The position numbers were made by a program, and so were the translations under genes. DNA of 64,000 nt, taken from the NCBI GenBank assembly GCA_964587855.1, contig CAZPLT010000002.1, forward strand, positions 11,729 to 75,728, written 5' to 3'. Shown here piece after piece: positions 35,307 through 43,194 of this stretch (the first letter of the stretch is position 1; every line of letters starts with the position of its first letter). The notes under the pieces were generated by a model. It was not told where the DNA came from. It did not search any database and saw only the letters and a list, made by a program, of their open reading frames with translations. Source of the DNA: WRCA01 sp964587855. GTDB lineage: Bacteria; Pseudomonadota; Alphaproteobacteria; Rs-D84.

Positions 35307-36602
35307 ATGAAAAAGATATTATTTACATTTATGGGTTTGCTTATTTGCGTCAATGCACATGCGTTGGATGGCAAAAGTTATGCAGCTGGTGCGGCAACAG
35401 TTATTTTAGCACCAGTGGTTTTGGCTACTGTCACACCGGCATTCGCAGTATTAGCCCCAACGGTTGCAGTAACGGGTATGGCAGCTGTAACGACAGGTTT
35501 GGCAGCTGTTGGTACAGCTTCTATAATTGCTTTGCCCGTTGCGACAACAATTTTAACTATTAAAGCGATTCAGAAAATAGATGATGACCATTTTGTTGAT
35601 GTAGAAGGAAAAAATCTTGGTTGTAATACAGCAGATGACACACATGTAGATGTTGGTTATACTGCCTTTTGTCAGTATCCACAAACAAATACTTGTATGA
35701 ATACAAATATAGGTAAAACTAATCAGGATTCAAGTTTGGGTTCAAAAATTTCTTCTATCGGGGGAAACGATGAATGGGAAGGATGTAAAAACACATATTG
35801 TAGGGGATATAGTGGAAGTGTACCGGAAAATGCAATCCCTGTTATGGATAATTCATCATATAAATGCTGGTGGTGGTCTTGTGTTAATGGTTTTACTCAA
35901 AAAGGTGACAGATGTGCTTGTATTGGAAAAAAACCATATATTACGAAAGATGCAAAAGGTATAACGGTTTGTGCTGAATGTACTGGTAAAAATCAATATC
36001 GTACAAAAAACGCCGAAGGTGAAACTATTTGTGCGGTTTGTAATGAACCTTATATATTGGACGGTGAAAAATGTATAGAAAAACCAAAACCTGTAAATCC
36101 TGTAAAACCAAAACCTGTAAATCCTGTAAAACCAAAACCAGATGATAAAACAAAACCAGATGATAATAAAACTGACAATCGCACTGAATGCGACAAAGGT
36201 ACAGCTGGTTATGTGCTTTTTGAAGGTAGTTGTATAAAAACAGATGAAAAAGATGCGATTGAGAAAAAACGCGAGGAAGAACATATTGCTAAAGAAAAGG
36301 CAGATAAAATAGCATCCTTGCAGACACAAATTGCTGCTTCGGCCAGCGCTTCTGAAGAAATAGAGACAAAGTATTTATCTGGCAAAAAATCTGTTTGGAA
36401 AAATGCTGATGGCGAGTTTAATAAATCACGTCTGGCTTCGGATTCTATTGCTGGTGTTGTTCTTGGTGCCTCAGGTGGGTTGATTACTCACAGTATTATA
36501 AAAAAGAATCAGATTAAAAAAGGGCTGGAAGATGTTGCTTGCTTCGTAGGCGATTCTGAAGTAGCCGAATATGGTGATGAATTTACAATAGGATTGAATT
36601 AA
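35307..36602 (+). CDS. Secreted cysteine-rich protein, unknown
   Basis: A 431-residue protein that I do not recognise. A signal peptide (cleavage near AHALDG, residue 20) is followed by a long hydrophobic alanine/threonine/valine-rich stretch (about 25-90). Then comes a cysteine-rich region (about 105-260) with EGF-like spacing, a lysine/proline repeat (KPVNPVKP, twice), a charged coiled-coil-like segment (about 310-360), and a glycine-rich hydrophobic segment (SDSIAGVVLGASGGLI) near residue 390. It may be a surface or envelope-spanning protein. The next gene shares the coiled-coil plus glycine-rich tail plan. Confidence 0.6.
   Translation: MKKILFTFMGLLICVNAHALDGKSYAAGAATVILAPVVLATVTPAFAVLAPTVAVTGMAAVTTGLAAVGTASIIALPVATTILTIKAIQKIDDDHFVDVEGKNLGCNTADDTHVDVGYTAFCQYPQTNTCMNTNIGKTNQDSSLGSKISSIGGNDEWEGCKNTYCRGYSGSVPENAIPVMDNSSYKCWWWSCVNGFTQKGDRCACIGKKPYITKDAKGITVCAECTGKNQYRTKNAEGETICAVCNEPYILDGEKCIEKPKPVNPVKPKPVNPVKPKPDDKTKPDDNKTDNRTECDKGTAGYVLFEGSCIKTDEKDAIEKKREEEHIAKEKADKIASLQTQIAASASASEEIETKYLSGKKSVWKNADGEFNKSRLASDSIAGVVLGASGGLITHSIIKKNQIKKGLEDVACFVGDSEVAEYGDEFTIGLN
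36081..36140 (+). repeat. 24-bp tandem repeat in coding sequence
   Basis: The unit AAACCAAAACCTGTAAATCC plus TGTA occurs at 36081-36104 and 36105-36128, with a partial third copy at 36129. It encodes KPKPVNPV. A related CCAGATGATAA repeat follows. It can vary in copy number by slippage. Confidence 0.9.
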
Positions 36603-36660
36603 AAGTCCTATTTCGCAGAAAGCGGGGTTTGGACATAGTTTTTTAGGAGAAGGTGTTAAA

Positions 36661-37416
36661 ATGAAAAGATATTTAATTTGTTTATGTTCTCTGTTGGTCA
36701 CTGTTCCGGTAATTGCCGCGCAAACTAACAGGACCAAACCAGCTAATTACGACGAGGAACGTGTCGGGACCAAGGGGAATGTGACAACGGCACACCAAGT
36801 CCGTGTGGGAACGACTTCGTCCTCGTCAACAACATCTGTGACGTCATCGACATCAAGTCAGGTTGATACGCGTGAAGAGGAAAAAGAAGCCTGTACAAGT
36901 CGTAACTCGGGCGCAGGCAATACTTTTGTTTGGGCGTCTAAAACAAATAGTAGCAACTATGAATCAATGGTTGAAGATACTGAAAAACCAAAAAACAACG
37001 CTTGCTTTGTTCGTGTGACGTTAAAATCTAAAAACCCAAAAATTCAAATTGAGGAATCTTCCAAATACTTTGTGATAGGGGAACAAGAGACTTGCGGCAG
37101 TTGGGAAAAAGAAGAAGATATAAAGCAACAGATCCTTGATTCTAAGAAAAGTGGTCTAGTCGGCGGAACAATCGCTGGCGCTGTTGGTGGTGCCGTGTTG
37201 GGCGTAGGCGCTATGGAATTGTTTGGAAACAAGGCAATTGGTGGCAAAGTTCAGGGACAAAAAGCTTTGTCTGACGAACAATTACTGCGTTCTCAGATGT
37301 TGGCAGCAGGCAAGGAAGATGAATGGAAAAAATACGAAGAATCAAAAAAAGAAAGGTCTAGTCTTTGCGAGGAGCTGCATGCCCTTGGGGGTAAAGCACC
37401 AGAATGTGACGAATAA
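36661..37416 (+). CDS. Secreted protein with glycine-zipper segment, unknown
   Basis: A 251-residue protein with a signal peptide (cleavage near VIAAQT, residue 20), a serine/threonine-rich low-complexity linker (about 45-70), and a middle domain with a few cysteines. A glycine-rich hydrophobic segment (GLVGGTIAGAVGGAVLGVGAM, about 165-190) precedes a charged, mostly helical tail. GGAGAAGG is a clear ribosome site. The glycine zipper could insert in a membrane. It is probably co-transcribed with the preceding gene. Family not recognised. Confidence 0.6.
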   Translation: MKRYLICLCSLLVTVPVIAAQTNRTKPANYDEERVGTKGNVTTAHQVRVGTTSSSSTTSVTSSTSSQVDTREEEKEACTSRNSGAGNTFVWASKTNSSNYESMVEDTEKPKNNACFVRVTLKSKNPKIQIEESSKYFVIGEQETCGSWEKEEDIKQQILDSKKSGLVGGTIAGAVGGAVLGVGAMELFGNKAIGGKVQGQKALSDEQLLRSQMLAAGKEDEWKKYEESKKERSSLCEELHALGGKAPECDE

Positions 37417-37446
37417 AAAAACGCGCCATTTGGCGCGTTTTTTTTA
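37414..37446. terminator. Bidirectional terminator before rpmH
   Basis: AAAACGCGCCA, loop TTT, GGCGCGTTTT, flanked by A and T runs; it ends both the secreted-protein operon and rpmH. Confidence 0.85.
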
Positions 37447-37596
37447 TCTTACAGCAGATACTGCCACGCGGACACGTCCCTTGGCACGACGACGATTCAA
37501 TACGTCACGTCCGCCCTTAGTTGCCATTTTTTCACGAAAACCATGGGTTTTTACCCGACGAGTTTTCGAAGGTTGATATGTTCTTTTGGTTGCCAT
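37444..37596 (-). CDS. rpmH: 50S ribosomal protein bL34
   Basis: A 50-residue L34, from ATG 37594-37596 to TAA 37444-37446. The sequence MATKRTYQPSKTRR, then KTHGFREKMATKGGRDVL, then the RRRAKGR cluster is diagnostic. Four to six residues longer than the usual 44-46, at the C-terminus (VRVAVSAVR). It normally begins an operon with rnpA; here it is alone. Confidence 0.97.
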   Translation of the reverse strand: MATKRTYQPSKTRRVKTHGFREKMATKGGRDVLNRRRAKGRVRVAVSAVR

Positions 37597-37628
37597 TTCT
37601 AAATCTCTTTCTTTTTAATTGCTAGGGC

Positions 37629-37657
37629 ATTTAACCACAGGTTTTGCTGATTTGCAA
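37629..37657 (-). promoter_or_regulatory. Promoter of rpmH
   Basis: On the minus strand TTGCAA (37652-37657), 17 nt, TTAAAT (37629-37634). AAAGAGAT then precedes the ATG. Confidence 0.65.
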
Positions 37658-37709
37658 GTAAAATAATGCGATTGTTTATATCATCATCCACGTTTAAAAA
37701 ACTGGTAAT

Positions 37710-38072
37710 TTATATAGATTTATCATTTTTAAGATGATTTAACAGTAATAAAGTCGCATAGTTGGATTCTTTCGCAACGAATTTACACGATCCGTCTCCA
37801 TATGTGGCAAAACATGTAAGTTCTTTATCATTTGGCGAAGGTTTGTTGTGATTAAATCTTTTATCAAGATTTTCGCCATATAAAGATTCATCAAGCTTTA
37901 TCCCATAAATATGATAATAGACAGCTTTGTTTGTAACAGTACTGACTGTTTTTTTTATTTCTCTGGACGTTATGACAAATCTGCTATAAGAAACATTACT
38001 GCTGAATTCTATGGAATAGCCAATTTTATATAAAAATTTAGTTGGTTTTGTTCTAACTTTTTTAAATACCAT
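37710..38072 (-). CDS. Unknown small protein, paralogue of the gene at 38236
   Basis: A 120-residue soluble protein that I do not recognise. It aligns along its whole length with the 115-residue protein at 38236-38583: both share an IGxSIxF start, FVIxSxxIK, YxIYGxxLDxxLYG, LDKxF and the KPSPxDKxL core. A weak ribosome site, AAGAG, precedes the ATG. It is the third gene of a unit that begins at the strong promoter near 38640. Confidence 0.7.
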   Translation of the reverse strand: MVFKKVRTKPTKFLYKIGYSIEFSSNVSYSRFVITSREIKKTVSTVTNKAVYYHIYGIKLDESLYGENLDKRFNHNKPSPNDKELTCFATYGDGSCKFVAKESNYATLLLLNHLKNDKSI

Positions 38073-38108
38073 TTAAAAATCTCTTAATTTGCCATACAAA
38101 GTTGTTAA

Positions 38109-38222
38109 TTATTTCTTTCTTTCCAGTATACCCAACCATGTTAAAAATTCGGTAAATAGGCACCATACGAATAAAATCGCAGCAATTGTTCCAATCGGAC
38201 CAAGTAAAATCATAGGTTCCAT
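38109..38222 (-). CDS. 37-residue membrane peptide between the paralogues
   Basis: From ATG 38220-38222 to TAA 38109-38111. One hydrophobic helix (about residues 4-33, MILLGPIGTIAAILFVW onward) is followed by the basic end ERKK. It is read in the same direction as its neighbours and starts 13 nt after the upstream stop. The ribosome site is weak. The membrane-helix composition and charged tail argue for a real small protein; homologues would be needed to be sure. Confidence 0.45.
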   Translation of the reverse strand: MEPMILLGPIGTIAAILFVWCLFTEFLTWLGILERKK

Positions 38223-38235
38223 TTTTACACTTTTG

Positions 38236-38583
38236 TTATTTGGATATTTTGTTCAAAGATTTTGTTAGTATAGCTTTTTGTACGACTGCGGCGGTTTCAC
38301 CAAAAAAACGATCTTTACCATTGTTTGAAATAGCAAAAAATTTAAGGCTTTTATCTTTTGGGGAAGGTTTGCGATTTTTAAACCATTTATCTAAATCTGG
38401 GCCGTATAATTTAGTATTTAATTCTAAACCATAAAGTTGGTAACTTAAACGCTCTCCCGCAGCATTTTTAAAAGATTTTATGTCTGCAGACTCTATAACA
38501 AAGTAACAATGTGAAATACGATGGTTAAATGATATTGAATCACCAATTTCGTGAAATAATTCGCCAGATTTTTTATTTTGCAT
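38236..38583 (-). CDS. Unknown small protein, first of three-gene operon
   Basis: A 115-residue soluble protein with no recognised family, paralogous to the product of 37710-38072. The shared core is GDSISF, FVIESADIK, YQLYGLELN, LYGPDLDKWF and KPSPKDKSL. AAAGGTATAAAA is a good ribosome site. A near-consensus promoter lies about 35 nt upstream. Confidence 0.7.
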   Translation of the reverse strand: MQNKKSGELFHEIGDSISFNHRISHCYFVIESADIKSFKNAAGERLSYQLYGLELNTKLYGPDLDKWFKNRKPSPKDKSLKFFAISNNGKDRFFGETAAVVQKAILTKSLNKISK

Positions 38584-38603
38584 TTTTATACCTTTTTATT
38601 ATT

Positions 38604-38646
38604 TATTGACAAAGACACTATAAACATAAAACTGTATTTGTCAATA
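38604..38646 (-). promoter_or_regulatory. Strong promoter inside a 10-bp inverted repeat (candidate operator)
   Basis: On the minus strand TTGACA (38639-38644), 16 nt, TATAGT (38617-38622). TATTGACAAA (38604-38613) is the exact inverse of TTTGTCAATA (38637-38646). The arms are about 33 bp apart, centre to centre, near three helical turns. One arm covers the -35 box and the other lies just after the -10 box, a typical operator layout. Confidence 0.65.
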
Positions 38647-38688
38647 ATTTTATTTATATAAAAACCGCATTTTTTTTGGATTATTTTC

Positions 38689-38717
38689 TTGCCCGAAACT
38701 TAGCAATTTGCTATCTT
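38689..38717 (+). promoter_or_regulatory. Promoter of gyrA
   Basis: TTGCCC (38689-38694), 17 nt, TATCTT (38712-38717). ACGGAG then lies before the gyrA ATG. Confidence 0.5.
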
Positions 38718-38745
38718 TATAACGCTAAAAAACGGAGTATTTTTT

Positions 38746-41427
38746 ATGTCTGAAATTAATGAAGTTTCCCCAGAAATCAAAGTTCCAATCAGTGTTCTTG
38801 AACAAGAAATGCGTGGCAGTTTTTTGAACTATGCAATGTCGGTTATTGTTGATCGCGCTTTGCCCGATGTTCGTGATGGTTGTAAACCTGTGCATCGTCG
38901 TATTTTGTATGTTATGAACGATGTAGCGCCTGCAACGCGTGCAACTGTAAAATGCGCCCGTATCGTTGGTGATGTTATGGGTAAATACCATCCCCATGGC
39001 GACAGCAGTATTTATGACGCGATGGTTCGTATGGGTCAGGATTTTTCTATGGGTGCATGCTTGGTCCAGGGTCAGGGAAATTTCGGCAGTATGGACGGGG
39101 ATAAACCCGCCGCTATGCGTTATACCGAAGCAAGATTATCTAAACTGGGCGGGTCATTAATGGACGATATGGACAAAGATACCATTGAATGGATGCCTAA
39201 TTTTGACGATACTTTGAAAGAGCCACAGGTTTTACCCGCGAAATTTCCAAATTTCTTGGTAAATGGCGGCAGTGGAATTGCGGTTGGTATGGCGACAAAT
39301 GTGCCAACTTATAATTTGGGCGAGGTTTGTGATGGTGTTTTGGCTATATTAAACAATGCCGAAATTACAGATGAAGAATTATTTGGAATTATTCAGGGGC
39401 CAGATTTCCCAACGGGCGGGATTATGATGGGGCGTGGCGGCGCATTCAAAGCGCACACAACTGGCCGCGGCAGTGTGATTGTTCGTGCAAAAACTCATGT
39501 CGAGGATATGAAAGAAAAGCAAGCAATCATAGTTGATGAAATTCCTTATCAAGTAAATAAAGCTCAGTTGATTATAAAAATTGTAGAGCTGTCCAAAGAA
39601 AAACGTATCGAAGGGCTTGGTGAAATTCGTGATGAAACCAGCAAAGAAGGCGTGCGTATAGTTATCGAATTAAAGCGTGATGCAATTGCTGATGTTGTTC
39701 TGAATCAATTATTTCAATACACAGAATTACAAAGCAGTTTCCCAGTAAATATGATGGCGTTAAATCATGGCCGTCCAATGTTATTTAATGTTCGTGGTGT
39801 GTTGGATGCTTTTATTGATTTTCGTATAGATGTTATTCGCCGCAGAACTATATTTGAATTAAACAAGGCACGTAATAAAGCACATACTTTATTGGGCTTG
39901 TCAGTTGCGGTTGGAAATCTTGATGAAATTATTGCTTTGATAAAAGGCAGTGAATCGCCCGAGGCAGCACGTCAGGCATTGATATCTCGCAGTTGGAAAG
40001 CATCAGATATAGAAAGCTATATCAGATTGATTGATGATCCAAATACCGAATATGAAAATGGTATGTTCCGTATGAGCGAAGATCAAGCAAAAGCCATCTT
40101 GGAATTACAATTACATCGCTTGACCGGATTAGAACGTGAAAAAATTCATAATGACTTGGTAGAACTTGGTGCAATTATCAAAGAATTGTTGGATATTTTG
40201 GGCAGTTACGAAAGAATTATACAAATTATTCGCGATGAAACATCTGCGGTTCGTGATAACTGGTCGGTTCCACGCAGAACAATAATTTCTGACGCCGAAG
40301 TTGATATGGATATAGAAGATTTAATAGCACGCGAAGATATGGTTGTAACAGTTTCAAACACTGGATATATCAAACGTGTTGCGCTGGATACTTACCGCGC
40401 ACAAAAACGCGGGGGTAAGGGTCGCAATGCAATGACCACCAAAGAAGACGATTATGTATCTCAATTATTCGTTGCAAATACTCATACTCCATTGATGTTT
40501 TTCAGCAGCAAGGGTATGTGTTATCGCTTGAAAACTTATAAATTACCAGAATCGGCCGCCAGTGCCAAGGGTCGTCCATTGGTGAATTTATTACCATTGT
40601 CTGCGGGTGAAACAATCACGGCAATTTTACCAGTGCCAGAATCTGAAACTGGAACATTTTTGATGTTCGCAACCAGCATGGGAACGATTCGCAGAAATGA
40701 TTTTTCAGACTTTGAAAGCATACGTGCAAACGGAAAAATTGCGATGAAGTTGGAAGATGGCGAAAGCCTGGTCAGTGTTATGTTGTGCAATGAAAACCAA
40801 GATGTATTTTTAAGCACTTATCGTGGTCGCTGCATCAGATTCCCAGTAAATGAAATTCGCGTATTCCAAAGCAGAAATTCAACCGGTGTTCGCGCAATCA
40901 AATTGGGCAAAGACGACAAAATTATCGGTATGGCAATGCTGAATCATTCAGACGCTGACGCGGAAACACGCGCAGCATATATCAAGCAAAGCCGCGCGCT
41001 GCGCCGCGCAGACGGAGTGGAAGAAGAAGCTGGCGACGAAGAAGAAACAACCAGTATTGTTTTGGGCGAAGCAACGATGGCGGATATGGCGCGCGATGAA
41101 CAATTTATTTTGACCATCAGTGAAAATGGATTTGGGAAACGCACCAGTTCGTATGAATATCGTTTGACCCATCGTGGCGGTTCGGGTATTACCGCAATTA
41201 AACTGGGCGGAAAAAATACAGCGGTCGCGGGCAGCTTCCCAATTGATAATGGTCATGATATTATGATGGTGACGGACGGCGGCAAAATTATCAGAACGCC
41301 AGCGGACGCGGTTCGTATCGCGGGTCGTTCCACAGCGGGTGTAACATTGTTAAAAACAGCTGAAAAAGAACGCGTCATCAGCACCACAGCAATTGAAAAA
41401 GAAGAAGTAATTGAAAACGAGGAATAA
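38746..41427 (+). CDS. gyrA: DNA gyrase subunit A
   Basis: An 893-residue GyrA. The catalytic tyrosine lies in RYTEARL (near residue 125). The quinolone-resistance region reads HPHGDSSIYD, with serine and aspartate at the positions of E. coli Ser83 and Asp87, so the classical resistance changes are absent. The C-terminal domain has the GyrA box (QKRGGKG) and several beta-propeller blades. With GyrB it makes negative supercoils. Confidence 0.97.
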   Translation: MSEINEVSPEIKVPISVLEQEMRGSFLNYAMSVIVDRALPDVRDGCKPVHRRILYVMNDVAPATRATVKCARIVGDVMGKYHPHGDSSIYDAMVRMGQDFSMGACLVQGQGNFGSMDGDKPAAMRYTEARLSKLGGSLMDDMDKDTIEWMPNFDDTLKEPQVLPAKFPNFLVNGGSGIAVGMATNVPTYNLGEVCDGVLAILNNAEITDEELFGIIQGPDFPTGGIMMGRGGAFKAHTTGRGSVIVRAKTHVEDMKEKQAIIVDEIPYQVNKAQLIIKIVELSKEKRIEGLGEIRDETSKEGVRIVIELKRDAIADVVLNQLFQYTELQSSFPVNMMALNHGRPMLFNVRGVLDAFIDFRIDVIRRRTIFELNKARNKAHTLLGLSVAVGNLDEIIALIKGSESPEAARQALISRSWKASDIESYIRLIDDPNTEYENGMFRMSEDQAKAILELQLHRLTGLEREKIHNDLVELGAIIKELLDILGSYERIIQIIRDETSAVRDNWSVPRRTIISDAEVDMDIEDLIAREDMVVTVSNTGYIKRVALDTYRAQKRGGKGRNAMTTKEDDYVSQLFVANTHTPLMFFSSKGMCYRLKTYKLPESAASAKGRPLVNLLPLSAGETITAILPVPESETGTFLMFATSMGTIRRNDFSDFESIRANGKIAMKLEDGESLVSVMLCNENQDVFLSTYRGRCIRFPVNEIRVFQSRNSTGVRAIKLGKDDKIIGMAMLNHSDADAETRAAYIKQSRALRRADGVEEEAGDEEETTSIVLGEATMADMARDEQFILTISENGFGKRTSSYEYRLTHRGGSGITAIKLGGKNTAVAGSFPIDNGHDIMMVTDGGKIIRTPADAVRIAGRSTAGVTLLKTAEKERVISTTAIEKEEVIENEE

Positions 41428-41431
41428 TAAT

Positions 41432-42283
41432 ATGTCAGATAATAATTCAGTAGCTTTAATAGGTAATTTTGATTCGTGTTCTCATATTGATGATGAGGTG
41501 GAATACTGGTTTGCTCGAGATTTACAAAAACTCCTTGGGTATGAAAAGTGGGATAAATTTACAAATATAATAGACAAGGCTAAATTAGCTTGTAAAAACA
41601 GTGAGTTATCAGTATTAGACCATTTTCTCCAAGTGGGGAAAATGGTTGTGATAGGTTCTAGCACTAACAGAGAGATTGAAGATTATAAATTAACAAGATA
41701 TGCGTGTTATTTAATAGCACAAAATGGAGATTCTGCAAAAAGAGAGGTAGCCTTTGCTCAAACTTATTTCGCTGTTCAGACCAGGAAACAAGAGATAATT
41801 GAACAAAGAATGGCAGAATATGAGAGATTGGCGGCACGTGTAAAATTATCTGAGACAGAGAAAGAGCTTGGTTCTTTATCATATGAGCGTGGTGTAGATA
41901 GTAGGGGGTTTGCTATTATTCGTAGTAGGGGCGATCAAGCATTATTTGGCGGATATAATACCAGCAATATGAAGCAACGGCTTGGGATAAATAATGAATC
42001 TAGGCCATTAGCGGATTTTTTACCGGCAGTTACCATAAAAGCGAAAGATTTAGCTACAGAAATGACAAATCATAAGTTAAAAAATTCTAATTTAAGTGGT
42101 TCTGATAAAATCTCTGACGAACATGTAAAAAATAATGCTAGTGTTAGAAAAGCTCTTACAGATAGCGAAATTTACCCAGAGAAATTGCCACCAGCGGAAG
42201 ATATAAAAAAAGTTGAAAGTAAAATAAAACGAGAAGAGAAACAAATAGCTTTATCAAAGACTAAAAAAATTACTAAAAACTAA
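41432..42283 (+). CDS. dinD: DinD-like DNA-damage-inducible protein
   Basis: A 283-residue homologue of E. coli DinD. It shares the WFARDLQKLLGY start, the DHFLQVGKMVVIGSSTNREIEDYKLTRYACYLIAQNGD-type core, and TYFAVQTRKQE (about residues 95-110). E. coli DinD inhibits RecA in vitro and is induced by DNA damage. The ATG follows the gyrA stop by 4 nt, with AGGA in the gyrA stop context, so it rides on the gyrA transcript. A/T-rich codons such as AGA and ATA are more frequent than in neighbours. Confidence 0.85.
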   Translation: MSDNNSVALIGNFDSCSHIDDEVEYWFARDLQKLLGYEKWDKFTNIIDKAKLACKNSELSVLDHFLQVGKMVVIGSSTNREIEDYKLTRYACYLIAQNGDSAKREVAFAQTYFAVQTRKQEIIEQRMAEYERLAARVKLSETEKELGSLSYERGVDSRGFAIIRSRGDQALFGGYNTSNMKQRLGINNESRPLADFLPAVTIKAKDLATEMTNHKLKNSNLSGSDKISDEHVKNNASVRKALTDSEIYPEKLPPAEDIKKVESKIKREEKQIALSKTKKITKN

Positions 42284-42335
42284 GTTATATTATATGATTT
42301 TAATTTATTAAACACATAGAAACTTAAGGCGTAAT

Positions 42336-42572
42336 ATGTATGAAATAATAAAAGATAAAGAATCGGGGCTTTATAGGATAATCAGTGAAATAGAACCACT
42401 TGATAAAGAAAACGAAGAGGTGGTTTTATTAAATTCTATGCCCAAAGCAAGTGTTGTTTCCTTAATTTCGGACGAATTTCGCACGATGATAGATTCTGGA
42501 TTATGTGATGAAAATTATCGGGATTTTAAGGATAAAATAAGTTTTATAAAAACGATAACTTTGGATTTATAA
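42336..42572 (+). CDS. Unknown 78-residue protein before DpnI
   Basis: A small acidic protein (MYEIIKDKESGLYRI onward) that I do not recognise. AAGGCGTAAT precedes the ATG. It ends 1 nt before the DpnI-type gene and is likely co-translated with it. It might be an accessory of the endonuclease, as dpnD is in pneumococcus, but it does not look like DpnD. Confidence 0.5.
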   Translation: MYEIIKDKESGLYRIISEIEPLDKENEEVVLLNSMPKASVVSLISDEFRTMIDSGLCDENYRDFKDKISFIKTITLDL

Positions 42573-42573
42573 A

Positions 42574-43194
42574 ATGGAGATAATACCAAGTTTTGATTTA
42601 AGTATGGCATGTTGTTACAAAAGCGAATCACAAAAAATTCGGGTTATGTCGGAACATTGGGTAAAAGAAAATGCGTTTTGCCCAAATTGCGGTGAAATAT
42701 TAGAAAAATATCAAAATAATAAACCTGTTGCGGATTTCTTTTGCCCTAATTGTGGTGAAGATTATGAGTTAAAAAGTAAATCAGGCACATTCGGCGTAAA
42801 AGTTTTAGATGGCGCATATAATACTATGATAGAAAGAATAAATAGTATTAAGAATCCGAACTTTATGATTATGAATTATTCAGAGTGTTCTATTAGAAAT
42901 TTTATGGTAATTCCAAAACATTTTTTTACAGATGATATAATAGAAAAAAGAAAGCCATTATCAGATACTGCACGCAGAGCAGGATGGATTGGTTGTAATA
43001 TCTTGCTAAATAAAATCCCAAATAGCGGAAAAGTATTTTTTATTAAAGATTCTGAATTTATTGGAAAAACTGAAATTATAACGGAATATAATAAGGTCAA
43101 ATTTCTTCAAAATGAATATCAAAAGAAAAGGGGCTGGTTAATAGATATTATTGGATTTATAGAAAAACTCAATCAAAAGACATTCAAACTATAA
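42574..43194 (+). CDS. dpnI: DpnI-type methyl-directed endonuclease, catalytic part
   Basis: A 206-residue match to the N-terminal PD-(D/E)XK domain of DpnI. The zinc cysteines are 36, 39, 57 and 60 and the active site has D54, E65 and K67 (PVADF, then ELKSK). The TARRAGWIGCNI segment is almost identical to DpnI. DpnI cuts GATC when the adenine is methylated, so it is compatible only with a host without Dam methylation. The frame ends at TAA 43192-43194, where DpnI would carry glutamate. No methyltransferase gene is nearby. Confidence 0.85.
   Translation: MEIIPSFDLSMACCYKSESQKIRVMSEHWVKENAFCPNCGEILEKYQNNKPVADFFCPNCGEDYELKSKSGTFGVKVLDGAYNTMIERINSIKNPNFMIMNYSECSIRNFMVIPKHFFTDDIIEKRKPLSDTARRAGWIGCNILLNKIPNSGKVFFIKDSEFIGKTEIITEYNKVKFLQNEYQKKRGWLIDIIGFIEKLNQKTFKL

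Noticed and set aside
36081..36140. CRISPR array
   Set aside because: The repeat is a 24-bp in-frame coding tandem repeat without spacers.
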